Below, in pieces: positions 45,644 through 54,450 of a DNA stretch of 64,000 nucleotides. The position numbers were made by a program, and so were the translations under genes. The stretch's first letter is position 1. Every line of letters begins with the position of its first letter. Origin of the DNA: G963674665 sp964609625 (GTDB taxonomy: Bacteria; Desulfobacterota; Desulfovibrionia; Desulfovibrionales; Desulfovibrionaceae); the NCBI GenBank assembly GCA_964609625.1, contig CAZSRS010000007.1, forward strand, positions 1 through 64,000, given 5' to 3'. The notes beneath the pieces were generated by a model that made no database searches, was not told where the DNA came from, and saw only the letters and a program-made list of their open reading frames with translations.

Positions 45644-45877
45644 ATGGCTACGGAAACAGTGATCGCCCGCTGGGGAAACAGCCTTGGTTTGCGCATCCCG
45701 AAGGGAATCGCAACCGATATGGAGCTGAAGGACGGTGATGCGATCAGCATCGAAACCACCGAGGACGGGATTATCCTCAAAAAAAACCGGAAACGCCCTG
45801 AATACTCCCTCGAGGAGCTGTTGCGAGGGGTCACGAACGAGAACCGTCACCCTGCCGTTGATTGGGGCGCTCCCTAG
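45644..45877 (+). CDS. mazE: MazE-type antitoxin (AbrB/SpoVT fold)
   Basis: A 77-residue antitoxin. The AbrB-fold DNA-binding part reads VIARWGNSLGLRIPKGIA, followed by DGDAISIETTEDGIILKK; the C-terminal tail (EYSLEELLRGV) would bind and block MazF. It is followed by the toxin gene after 14 bases. The complex usually represses its own promoter; a palindrome-covered promoter lies 115 bases upstream. The start at 45644 is the first ATG in frame; a GTG 12 bases earlier is possible. Confidence 0.92.
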   Translation: MATETVIARWGNSLGLRIPKGIATDMELKDGDAISIETTEDGIILKKNRKRPEYSLEELLRGVTNENRHPAVDWGAP

Positions 45878-45891
45878 GGAAGGGAGGTGCT

Positions 45892-46233
45892 GTGACACAG
45901 GTGCCTGATAAAGGCGACTTCGCGCATCTCGATTTCGATCCACACGCCGGTCACGAAAAAAAGGGAGAGCGTTTTGCCTTGGTCCTCTCCCCCCGTACGT
46001 TCAACGAAAAAAGCGGGTTAACCTTTGTCGCCCCCATCACCACGCAAAACAAGGGCTACCCCTTCGAGGTCGCCATCCCTCCGGGCCTGTACTGCCATGG
46101 AGTGGTCCTTGCTGACCAGACGCGCAGCATCGACTGGCACGCCTGCAACCTTGTGGTCAAGGACCGCGCCCCCGAGGCTCTCCTGGACGAAGTGCTGGCA
46201 CGTATCGCCGCTATTCTCGGCATGCGTCTGTGA
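45892..46233 (+). CDS. mazF: MazF/PemK-type endoribonuclease toxin
   Basis: A 113-residue toxin that cleaves mRNA at short sequences. It shows GDFAHLDFDPHAGHEKKGERFALVL, where the usual G-D-i-v-w opening and the substrate-contact loop are recognisable, then FVAPITTQNKGYPFEV and GVVLADQTRSIDW, a strong MazF match. The GTG start at 45892 follows GGGAGG. It pairs with the antitoxin upstream. Confidence 0.92.
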   Translation: MTQVPDKGDFAHLDFDPHAGHEKKGERFALVLSPRTFNEKSGLTFVAPITTQNKGYPFEVAIPPGLYCHGVVLADQTRSIDWHACNLVVKDRAPEALLDEVLARIAAILGMRL

Positions 46234-46412
46234 TCCAGCGCTCCTCTTGCCGCTGTCATGCCTGTTCAGGACACCCCACGCGGGTATAAGAAACACTCGC
46301 TTCGGCAGTGTCCTTGTGTTACAAGAGAAAAGCCTAACTTTCATCCATAGGTTCCGGGGGGGCGCCGAGCGGCCCCGACTGGGCAGGTTCAACGAGGAAC
46401 AGGGTGGTTGTC

Positions 46413-47420
46413 ATGACGAAAAGCGAGATTCTTCTAGAAGCTGGAACCAACGAACTGGAAATCATCGAATTCTACATCGACGAAGTCCAACCCGGTGGCG
46501 GAGCACCCGAGCGTGGATACTACGGCGTCAACGTGGCCAAGGTCCTGGAGGTCATCGAGAGCCCCAGGCTTTCGCCCCAGGAAGCCGCGGTCCATCCCTG
46601 CTTCCTGGGCACCATCCCCCTGCGCGACCTGATCCTCCCCGTGCTGGACCTCGGCGTCTGGCTGAACATCGACAAGGCGGCCAGCAACCATGAAGTCATC
46701 CTGGTCACGGAGTTCAACAAGACCATCACCGGTTTTCTCGTCTCTGGAGTCACCCAGATCCACCGCGTCAGCTGGAGCGACGTCAAACCCCCCAGCCACT
46801 ACCTCACCAACCTCGAAGGCAACTGCATAACCGCCATGGTCGAATTCGAGGATCACTTTGTCCTGCTCCTGGACCTGGAGAAAATACTGCTCGAACTTGA
46901 TCCGGAATTGAGCCGCGAGGAAGGGATCGAGCCCACCCCGGCGGAAACCGGGCTCAAGGCCCTGATCGTGGACGACTCCACCACCCTGCGTCACATCATC
47001 AAGGGCAAGCTGGAAGCAGCCAACTTCCAGGTGAATACCCTCAACGACGGCGAACAGGCCTGGCAGTTTCTGCTGGGCCTCAAGACCAAGGCCCAGAAAA
47101 AGGGGGGCCGTGTGGTGGACCTTCTGGACATCCTGATCTCGGACATCGAGATGCCGCGCATGGATGGCTATGCCCTGACCAAACGCATCAAGGAAGACCC
47201 CGTGCTCAAGGATTTGCCCGTGATGCTCTTCTCCTCCATGATCAGCAAGGAATTGCGGCACAAAGGCGAAAGCGTGGGCGCCGACGACCAGGTCTCCAAA
47301 CCGGAATTCGTCACCCTGGCCCAGCGCTCCATGGCCCTCATCAACCGCAATCGTCCGCTGGCCCTTCACGCGCCAGAGTCAGCCGCTTCCCAGGGCGAGC
47401 CCGCCCCCGCGCGAGGTTGA
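46413..47420 (+). CDS. cheV: Chemotaxis protein CheV (CheW-REC fusion)
   Basis: A 335-residue adaptor. Residues 10-170 form a CheW domain (YGVNVAKVLEVIESPRL, FLGTIPLRDLILPVLDLGVWL), which couples receptors to CheA. Residues 195-320 form a receiver domain with the acidic pair in LIVDDSTTL, phospho-acceptor Asp in DILISDIEMPRMDG, and Lys in DQVSKPEF. Phosphorylation tunes receptor adaptation. cheD follows directly, so this is a chemotaxis operon. Confidence 0.96.
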   Translation: MTKSEILLEAGTNELEIIEFYIDEVQPGGGAPERGYYGVNVAKVLEVIESPRLSPQEAAVHPCFLGTIPLRDLILPVLDLGVWLNIDKAASNHEVILVTEFNKTITGFLVSGVTQIHRVSWSDVKPPSHYLTNLEGNCITAMVEFEDHFVLLLDLEKILLELDPELSREEGIEPTPAETGLKALIVDDSTTLRHIIKGKLEAANFQVNTLNDGEQAWQFLLGLKTKAQKKGGRVVDLLDILISDIEMPRMDGYALTKRIKEDPVLKDLPVMLFSSMISKELRHKGESVGADDQVSKPEFVTLAQRSMALINRNRPLALHAPESAASQGEPAPARG

Positions 47421-47428
47421 CGCGGACC

Positions 47429-47983
47429 ATGCCCAGTGGAGTACCAGGAGGCCACGGCCTGCCACAGCTGCATCTGGGCATCGCGGAAGGTCTGCTCATC
47501 CGGCAACCGGCCTGGATCAACACCGTGCTCGGCTCCTGTGTTGCCGCGACCTTCCGCCACGCCCCCTCGGGTCTGTGCGGCATGTTCCACGCCATGCTGC
47601 CCAACAACCCGGACGGCCGCCGCGGCCCGCATCCATGCAAGTACGTGGACAGCGCCGCCACACGCATTGTCGAGTCCTTCTTCAACAGAGGGATCAAGCC
47701 GCGGCAGATCACGGTCAAGCTCTTCGGCGGGGGCTACAATATCGAACGGGCCACCCCGACGGTCATTCGCGAGGATCTCGACGTGGGGGCGCGCAACGTG
47801 GAAGCCGCAAAAAAGCTGCTGCGTGAATTCGGCCTGCTCATCAACGTCCAGGACACACTGGGCAACCAGGGTCGCAGGGTGCTCTTCAACACCGCCACAG
47901 GTGACGTCTGGGTCAAGAAGCTCCAACAGATAACACCGGGACTCGTCGAGCGGGAGAAAGCCTTGCGTCGGGAGCGGCCGTAA
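47429..47983 (+). CDS. cheD: CheD chemoreceptor glutamine deamidase
   Basis: A 184-residue enzyme that deamidates glutamines of chemoreceptors. The catalytic Cys is in NTVLGSCVAATF and the His in GMFHAMLP; KLFGGGYNI and NVEAAKKLLREFG are family-typical. The ATG at 47429 lies eight bases after the cheV stop; a TTG overlapping the cheV end is a possible earlier start. Next to cheV, it points to an adaptation system. Confidence 0.94.
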   Translation: MPSGVPGGHGLPQLHLGIAEGLLIRQPAWINTVLGSCVAATFRHAPSGLCGMFHAMLPNNPDGRRGPHPCKYVDSAATRIVESFFNRGIKPRQITVKLFGGGYNIERATPTVIREDLDVGARNVEAAKKLLREFGLLINVQDTLGNQGRRVLFNTATGDVWVKKLQQITPGLVEREKALRRERP

Positions 47984-48029
47984 TGGGGGGGAGTCCCGCT
48001 CCGCTGTTTTTGTAGGGGGCGGTGCGTGC

Positions 48030-48504
48030 TCAGGGCAGGTCAAAACTGTGCGGAGTCCGCGAGATAGTCTTGACGATGGTCCTTTGATCGTAGTCAAGTT
48101 CCATGTAGCGATCGGAATTGAGCAGCTGAGTGGCAACCAGTGGTCCGCTGACTTCAAGCCGCCCTGGCCCGCTTTTCGAGTTGCTTCAGGATGCTTTTCT
48201 GATTGGCCGGCCCCAGGTCATTACGCCAGGGGTACCCGTGGTACGACTTGCCCGGCTTCGTGGGCACGGCCAAGTAAATTGCTCCCTCGAACTGATTGAC
48301 CATCATCCTGGGATGGTTGCCTCCGGCATTGTCCGGCAGGGCGATGCCGTTGTTGAGCAGTTCGCGGGCACGCTCCTCGTCAATCGAGCTGGAGCATTTG
48401 CCCACGGCACCTTGTCTTCCGGGTTCAAAGCCGGCGAACCTTTTGCCCCAACGATGCTTTTCACGTCCTTCGCCGGGGTCATAGTCGTAGCTCAACGCAC
48501 ACAT
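48030..48504 (-). pseudogene. Small conserved-looking gene with a frameshift
   Basis: Frame one, starting at 48504, reads 116 codons (SYDYDPGEGREKHRWG, GAVGKCSSSIDEERARELLN, KSYHGYPWRNDLG) to a stop at 48154. The next frame is open from 48185 to 48030 and reads LEVSGPLVATQLL, then NSDRYMELDYDQRTIVKTIS and RTPHSFDLP, protein-like although it has no start. Removing one base near 48155-48165 joins them as EKRARALEVSGPL and gives 157 residues. No ribosome site precedes the first ATG. Function unknown; possibly a decayed toxin-like or secreted protein. A sequencing error is possible. Confidence 0.55.
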
Positions 48505-48628
48505 GTCTCGGCGAACAAGGTAAAGAAGCGTTCAGCAGGAATCAACCCGCTCCGGTGCATCGGCACACGGGTGAGGCACAGGGGGAGATGTCGCATCGCC
48601 CCCTGTGCCCGCGGGGTCGAAATGGCGT

Positions 48629-50644
48629 CTAGTCCTCGTCCTTGAACCGCTTCACCAGCGTCGTGAGCTGCATGGCCATTTGTGAGACCTGTTGGATGGC
48701 CTGGTTGGCGTCCTGGATGTTCTTCGAGGCGTTTTGGGCAAGTCCGTTGATGTGCGAGACGCCGCGGTTGACTTCGTCGCTGGTCGCGGACTGTTCTTCC
48801 GAGGCCGCGGCTATGCCCTGGACCATCTGGGCGATGGTCTCGAATTGGTTCATGATCTCGCCGAGGGTCTGGCCGGCACCGGAGGCACGCTCCGAGGTCT
48901 GTTCCACGCGGGTGCGGGTCTGCTCCATCTCCTTGACCGCATCACGGGTGCTGGCCTGGATCAGCCTCACGGCTTCCTCGACCTCCTTGGTGGCGCTCAT
49001 GGTCTTTTCGGCGAGCTTGCGTACCTCATCGGCCACCACGGCAAAGCCGCGGCCGGCTTCTCCGGCGCGTGCCGCCTCGATGGCTGCGTTGAGAGCCAGC
49101 AGGTTTGTCTGGTCGGCGATGTCGTTGATCACGGACATGACACGGCCGATGTTCTCGGCCTTGACCGAGAGGTCGTTGAGGGATTCGGCCAGCTTGCCGG
49201 CACGCTCGGAAACGTCGCGGGTCTCGGCGACGGTTTCCCGCACCTGTTGGCCACCGGTCTGGGCCACCTGATTGGCCTGATCCGAAGCCTGGGCCACTTG
49301 GCTGGCGTTGTTGGCCACCTCCAGTACGGTGGCGTTCATCTGCTCCATGGCCGTTGCCAGGCCATGGGTTTGGGAGGCCGTATCGTCCATGTTCTGGGTG
49401 ATCTCCGCCATCTGCCTCGCCAGGTCCTCCGCCGCTTCGGCCATCTGCCGGGCAACTGCGGTGACTTCGTTGCCCACCTGCTGCAGGTTGTCGCCGTGGG
49501 CCTTGATCCGGGCCTTGTCCTTTTCCTCCTGGGTCAAGTCGATCATCACGCCGATGGCGCCGGTAACCTTACCCTCGGAATCCCTGAGGGGGGAGACCTC
49601 GAAGTGCAGGGGGAAAACCACGCCGTCGTTGCGGGTGAAGCGCAGGACGCCGCTGTTGCTGCGCCCCTGCTCCCGAACCTTCCGGGTTATTCCCTCGCCG
49701 CTCTCTGTCTTGAAGAACTCGGAAACGTTGTGCCCCCTGACCATGTGCTCTTCGAAACCCAGGATGTTGCGCATGGGCGCGTTGATGAAGTCGATGACAC
49801 CGTCCTTGCTGGCCACGAACAAGGGCACGATGATTCCCTGCAAAACACCCTTGTTGTATTCCAGCTGATCGCGGATGGTTCCAACCATGACGGCCAATCC
49901 CCTAGCCAGAACGGCGATTTCGTCCTGCCCCTTGACCGCGAAACTCACGGAATAGTCGCCCTGTTCGATGGCGCGGCTGGCCTTGGCGATGGCGGCCACC
50001 TTGTTCACCACGCCGTACTTGATGAAGCCCAGCAACAGTACCAGCAAGGCCACGAATCCGCCCAGGGAAAGTAACATGCTGTTGCGTTGAATCGTGGCCA
50101 GATGGTCCATGTTCGCGCTGATGTCATGGAGCATGACCATGGAGCCCAGAATGGGCTTGGAAGAACCGTGGCAGTGATGGCAGGCCTTCTCGTTCTTCAC
50201 GGTGTTCACTTCCACGAAGTAGGGCGTCCCGTCCAGTCTGCGCATCTGCCCTTCCTTGGTGTCCTGGTTCAGGCTCGTCCCAACCAGTTGCTCGAAGGCA
50301 TCGTCGTTGTAGATATCCACCAGATCCTTATGCAGTGAATCCTTACGGGTGGAGTAGGTGATGTTGCCCTTGAAATCGGTCAGGTAGGCGGTGATGTTCT
50401 CGTAATTCTCCGAAATCACCGCGAACTGCTCGGCGGTGCCCTCGTTGTCGCCGATGCGCATGGGCTGGCTGATGCCGGAAAAGAGAATTCCGGAAGACTC
50501 CCTGGAACTCTCCTCGATGAGCTCGAGAATGCTGCTCCTGTGCCAGTGGGAGTTGGCAAGGAAAAGCATGGTGAAGATCGCCACCAGCATCAAGGAGACG
50601 CAGAAGCCGATCTTGGCTCCAAGCGAAGCGCGCAGCCAGTTCAT
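48629..50644 (-). CDS. Methyl-accepting chemotaxis protein with periplasmic c-haem motif (DcrA-like)
   Basis: A 671-residue chemoreceptor. Transmembrane helices lie at about 11-30 and 190-209. The periplasmic domain between them contains CHHCH (residues 155-159), a CxxCH motif for covalent haem c, as in DcrA of Desulfovibrio vulgaris, a redox/oxygen sensor. A HAMP domain (210-262), a PAS domain (about 265-385, GVIDFINAPMRNILGFEEHM) and the methyl-accepting domain (400-671, with the conserved hairpin ADQTNLLALNAAIEAARAGE) follow. It lies 9 bases after a tetraheme cytochrome gene. The start MNWLRASLGAKIG is clear. Confidence 0.93.
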   Translation of the reverse strand: MNWLRASLGAKIGFCVSLMLVAIFTMLFLANSHWHRSSILELIEESSRESSGILFSGISQPMRIGDNEGTAEQFAVISENYENITAYLTDFKGNITYSTRKDSLHKDLVDIYNDDAFEQLVGTSLNQDTKEGQMRRLDGTPYFVEVNTVKNEKACHHCHGSSKPILGSMVMLHDISANMDHLATIQRNSMLLSLGGFVALLVLLLGFIKYGVVNKVAAIAKASRAIEQGDYSVSFAVKGQDEIAVLARGLAVMVGTIRDQLEYNKGVLQGIIVPLFVASKDGVIDFINAPMRNILGFEEHMVRGHNVSEFFKTESGEGITRKVREQGRSNSGVLRFTRNDGVVFPLHFEVSPLRDSEGKVTGAIGVMIDLTQEEKDKARIKAHGDNLQQVGNEVTAVARQMAEAAEDLARQMAEITQNMDDTASQTHGLATAMEQMNATVLEVANNASQVAQASDQANQVAQTGGQQVRETVAETRDVSERAGKLAESLNDLSVKAENIGRVMSVINDIADQTNLLALNAAIEAARAGEAGRGFAVVADEVRKLAEKTMSATKEVEEAVRLIQASTRDAVKEMEQTRTRVEQTSERASGAGQTLGEIMNQFETIAQMVQGIAAASEEQSATSDEVNRGVSHINGLAQNASKNIQDANQAIQQVSQMAMQLTTLVKRFKDED

Positions 50645-50653
50645 GTCAACCTC

Positions 50654-51130
50654 CTAGTGCGCCCCGCCATGCAGCAATGGCTTGAAATTGAAGGTACTCA
50701 CTCGTTCTTCGTTGTGGCACGTCTCGCAATCCTCGAGACTGAGCTTGCGCTTGATGAGGCTCGGATCGCCGCCGTATTCAACATGCTCGCTGCCGGGGCC
50801 GTGGCAGACTTCACAGCCCGCGTGCCCCAATTCAGGTGTCTTCTCGTAGCTGACAAACCCGCCGGGCTTGCCGTACCCCGTGGTATGGCAATAGAAGCAC
50901 TCTTCGAGTTCCTTGGAAGTGAGACCACTGGCCATGATCTGCACACTGTGGTCGGATTTCGCCTTTTTCGCGTAGGAAGAAAAATTCTTGTACTCTTCGG
51001 GATGGCAGTCGGCGCAGGCCTTGGAACCGACATAAGTGGCCGACTGTGTCAACCCGGCGCCGGCCCAGAAAATGACACAGGCTGCCCAGAGGGCAGCCGG
51101 CCAAAACCTTTGGAAAGTGCGTCGCAGCAT
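50654..51130 (-). CDS. Periplasmic tetraheme cytochrome c (c554-like)
   Basis: A 158-residue exported cytochrome. A signal peptide (cut near TQS/ATY) is followed by four CxxCH motifs: CADCH (39-43), CFYCH (78-82), CEVCH (106-110) and CETCH (135-139). Histidines at 61, 103, 116 and 154 could be distal ligands. The spacing and KACADCHPEEY fit the cytochrome c554 family. It lies just upstream of the haem chemoreceptor on the same transcript, so it may pass electrons to, or share a redox signal with, that receptor. Confidence 0.92.
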   Translation of the reverse strand: MLRRTFQRFWPAALWAACVIFWAGAGLTQSATYVGSKACADCHPEEYKNFSSYAKKAKSDHSVQIMASGLTSKELEECFYCHTTGYGKPGGFVSYEKTPELGHAGCEVCHGPGSEHVEYGGDPSLIKRKLSLEDCETCHNEERVSTFNFKPLLHGGAH

Positions 51131-51287
51131 GGCGTTCCCTTGATCGTTGCGCGAAGCCCACAGGCAGACTCCCGGTTGCTGGAATATCCGGGACGTGGTT
51201 CGATACTGTCGGGCACTGTTACGTGGTTTGCCAAATCACCACACCCATCACAGAAACACCAGAAGAACAACGCTCTGGGGCACCTAA

Positions 51288-51316
51288 AATTTACCGTTTT
51301 GTACTTCCGGCGTCAA
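51288..51316 (-). promoter_or_regulatory. Sigma-70 promoter of the cytochrome/chemoreceptor operon
   Basis: On the minus strand TTGACG (51311-51316) is followed after 17 bases by TAAATT (51288-51293). The start of transcription would be about 150 bases before the cytochrome ATG. Confidence 0.65.
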
Positions 51317-51374
51317 GCGATCATGAAAAAAAGCACAAATGTACATCTTCCATTACTGCAACACGATACGCCTG

Positions 51375-54300
51375 TCACCACGCCAAGGTCTGCTTCCAGG
51401 CCTGGACCAGGGCCGCCACCGGCACGGACAGGATGCTCCGCCCGCCAAGCCGTACCCGAAGATCGGCGGACCCGCTCACCTGTCCGAGCCGCCCCACTGC
51501 CTGCCCGGCAAAGAGTTCCGCGAAACGCTCCGCGGCATCCTGGGGCGTGGTCACGAGCAACCGGCTGGCCGATTCGCTGTACAACAAAGCGGTCACATCG
51601 GGCACGGGGCGGGAGGTGGGCATGGGGGCGAGGTCCACGTCGGCGCCGAGACGGCCGCCGATGGCCATCTCGGCCAACGCCACCGCCAGACCACCGTCAG
51701 AAAGGTCGTGGCAGGCGTTCACCAGGCCCTGGTCTATGGCACTCTTCAATGTCCTGTAGCGGCGCTTGGCAGCGAGCGCGTCCACCTGGGGCACGTCCAT
51801 GCTCCACAAGCCCAACTCCTCGCACAACTCCGAACCCCCGAGTTCGTCGTGGGTCATGCCCAGGAGGAAAAGTACATCGCCAGGATTCTTGAAATCGGAA
51901 CTCACGGCCAGGGAGGCGTCGCGCATCACGCTGATCGTCGTGAACAGCACCGTGGGCGGGATGGATATCTTCTGCCCCCCGCCGGTGTAGTCGTTCTTCA
52001 TGGAGTCCTTACCCGAGACACAGGGCACGCCGTAGGCTTGACAGAAGTGTTGTAAGGCACGGTTGGCGCGCACCAGCTGCGCCAGCTTGTAACGGCCGTC
52101 CGGGGTCTTGTCCGATTGCACCGGGTCGCACCAGCAGAAGTTGTCCACCCCAGCCATGTGCTCCAGGTCCGCGCCCACGGCCACGGCGTTGCGCACGGCC
52201 TCGTCCACCGCGTTGGCCATCATCCAGTAGGTGTCCAGGTCGCTGTAGCGGGGGCAGATGCCATGGGAGACCACCAAGGCCTCCTCCCGCCCCAGCAGGG
52301 GGCGCAGCACAGCCGCATCGGCCGGGCCGTCGCGCAGCACGCCCACCAGAGGCTTGATCACGCTGCCTGCCTTGACCTCGTGGTCGTACTGCCGGATGAT
52401 GTATTCCTTGCTGCAGATGTTCAGCCGGCCGAGCATGCGCTGCAAAAGCGCGCCATGATCCCGTGCTTCCAGGTTCTGGACCGTGGCCCGTGCGCGTCCC
52501 CGCGAGGGGGCGGGCCTTTCCCAGACCGCTTCCAGATGCATCTGGGGCACGCCATTATGCAGAAAATCCATGTCCAGTCGAGCCACGGGTTTCTCACCGT
52601 GGCGCACGAGGAAATAGCCGCTGTCCGTGAAGCGCCCCAGGACCGAGGCCTCCACCTGCATTTCTCTGGCCAAGGAAAGGAATTCGTCGAGATTTCCCTG
52701 TGGCACGGCCAGGGACATGCGTTCCTGGGCCTCGGAAAGCAGTATCTCCCAGGGCCTGAGGCCGTCGTACTTGAGGGGGGCCAGGCTGAGATCCAATTCC
52801 GCGCCGCCGCTGTCCTCGGCCATCTCGCCCACCGAGGAGGAGAGGCCACCGGCGCCGTTGTCCGTGATGGCGTTGTACAGGCCCATGTCCCGGGCGCGCA
52901 TCAGGAAGTCATACATCTTGCGCTGCGTGATGGGGTCGCCGATCTGCACGGCCGTGGCCGGAGAGCCCTCGTGCAATTCCTCGGAAGAAAAGGTGGCGCC
53001 GTGGATGCCGTCCTTGCCGATACGCCCCCCGACCATGACCACGGCATCCCCGGCCAGGGCTCGTTTTTCATGGCTGGGGCGCCCGGCCACCAGACGCGGC
53101 ATCATGCCCACGGTGCCGCAGAAGACCAGTGGCTTGCCCAGGTAGCGCTCGTCAAAGACCAAGCTGCCGTTTACCGTGGGGATGCCGGACTTGTTGCCGC
53201 CGTGTTCCACGCCCTCGCGCACCCCTTCGAGCACCCGTCTGGGGTGCAACAAGCGCGGGGGCAGTTCCCCTTCCCAAAAGGGGGAGGCAAAGCAGAACAC
53301 GTCGGTGTTGCAGACCATCTGGGCGCCCAGGCCCGTGCCCATGGGGTCACGGTTCACGCCCACGATGCCGGTGAGCGCGCCGCCGTAGGGGTCCAGGGCC
53401 GAAGGGCTGTTGTGGGTCTCCACCTTGACGCAAACGTTGTGCTCCTCGGTAAACCTGATGACGCCGGCATTGTCCTTGAACACCGAGAGGCAGAAGTCCT
53501 TGTCGCCTTTGTGCCCACGAATGCGCTCCGTGGGCTTCTGGATGCAGGTGGAGAAGAGGCTGTCCACGATCTCGGCGCGGCCGGTCGCGGCGTCACGGTA
53601 CTCGATGCGCGCGTTGAATATCTTGTGTTTGCAGTGCTCGGACCAGGTCTGGGCCAGGCACTCGATCTCGGCGTCAGTGGGATCCTGGGGGAATCCGGCT
53701 GCCCGGCGCGCCCGGCTAACGTCCGGGGCGGCGTAGTAGTCGCGGATACGCCGCATCTCCTCAAGGGACAGGGCCAGGACGTTGTCCCTGCTGAAGGCCA
53801 AGAGCGCGTCGTCGTCCATGTCCTGCAGGGGGATGGTGGCCACTGTGTCCAAGGCCTGGCCCGAGACCCTGGCCGGTGTGGGGGGGAAGCCCGGAGTCTG
53901 GCGCCATTCCTCGGCGCTCTTCACGGCATGGCGCTGGATCAGGGTGTTTGCCAGCAGTCCGGAGGCGATGTGTTCAACCTGGTCGCGTTCAAGGTCCCCG
54001 GAAATCAGGTACTGGGTGGCGGTATAGACGGCCAGGTTTCCGCGACCTGCTTCGTCGAGCCCCAGAACCAGGGCCACCGACTCCCTTGCGGTGCGGCCCT
54101 CGTTGTCGGTGACACCGGGCTTGAAGCCCACCTCGAGGGCCCAGTCAAAGGGTTCCTGATAGATGAATGCCAGGGGGTCCAGCGAGGCTTCCTGCAAGAC
54201 CGGGTCATGCAGGACTCCTGCCTCCAGGAGTCGATCCACCTGCCCCGCGTCGAGGCCCTCGAGGGTGAAGACCTTGACACAGCGGATCGAGGAGACGTCC

Positions 54301-54392
54301 AGACCGAGAAAATTCTTCACGGACTCCGCGGTCTTGCGTCCCATTACATCTGGCAATCCAGGTCTCGGACCGACTTCCACACGCCGAATCAT
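51375..54392 (-). CDS. purL: Phosphoribosylformylglycinamidine synthase with fused N-terminal PurS-like domains
   Basis: A 1005-residue purine enzyme. Residues 1-60 and about 85-150 are two similar segments resembling PurS (RRVEVGPRPGLPDVMGRKTA and ALEVGFKPGVTDNEGRTARE). The ATP-dependent synthase core follows: TWSEHCKHK, VETHNSPSALDPYGGA, GHGDKD-like residues and a second AIR-synthase half with SGKDSMKNDY. No glutaminase (PurQ) domain is present, so a separate PurQ should supply ammonia. The start at 54392 follows GGGAGG. It catalyses FGAR to FGAM. Confidence 0.94.
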   Translation of the reverse strand: MIRRVEVGPRPGLPDVMGRKTAESVKNFLGLDVSSIRCVKVFTLEGLDAGQVDRLLEAGVLHDPVLQEASLDPLAFIYQEPFDWALEVGFKPGVTDNEGRTARESVALVLGLDEAGRGNLAVYTATQYLISGDLERDQVEHIASGLLANTLIQRHAVKSAEEWRQTPGFPPTPARVSGQALDTVATIPLQDMDDDALLAFSRDNVLALSLEEMRRIRDYYAAPDVSRARRAAGFPQDPTDAEIECLAQTWSEHCKHKIFNARIEYRDAATGRAEIVDSLFSTCIQKPTERIRGHKGDKDFCLSVFKDNAGVIRFTEEHNVCVKVETHNSPSALDPYGGALTGIVGVNRDPMGTGLGAQMVCNTDVFCFASPFWEGELPPRLLHPRRVLEGVREGVEHGGNKSGIPTVNGSLVFDERYLGKPLVFCGTVGMMPRLVAGRPSHEKRALAGDAVVMVGGRIGKDGIHGATFSSEELHEGSPATAVQIGDPITQRKMYDFLMRARDMGLYNAITDNGAGGLSSSVGEMAEDSGGAELDLSLAPLKYDGLRPWEILLSEAQERMSLAVPQGNLDEFLSLAREMQVEASVLGRFTDSGYFLVRHGEKPVARLDMDFLHNGVPQMHLEAVWERPAPSRGRARATVQNLEARDHGALLQRMLGRLNICSKEYIIRQYDHEVKAGSVIKPLVGVLRDGPADAAVLRPLLGREEALVVSHGICPRYSDLDTYWMMANAVDEAVRNAVAVGADLEHMAGVDNFCWCDPVQSDKTPDGRYKLAQLVRANRALQHFCQAYGVPCVSGKDSMKNDYTGGGQKISIPPTVLFTTISVMRDASLAVSSDFKNPGDVLFLLGMTHDELGGSELCEELGLWSMDVPQVDALAAKRRYRTLKSAIDQGLVNACHDLSDGGLAVALAEMAIGGRLGADVDLAPMPTSRPVPDVTALLYSESASRLLVTTPQDAAERFAELFAGQAVGRLGQVSGSADLRVRLGGRSILSVPVAALVQAWKQTLAW

Positions 54393-54450
54393 CAGGGCCT
54401 CCCTTGCTTTGCTCGGAACGGCGGATTTGGATATCCGTCAAATTGTAGCA

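Noticed and set aside
51131..51280. Cytochrome leader containing GGCAAACC as a c-di-GMP (GEMM) riboswitch
   Set aside because: Only that short string matches; the second conserved block (GACGCAAAGCC) and pairing arms are missing.
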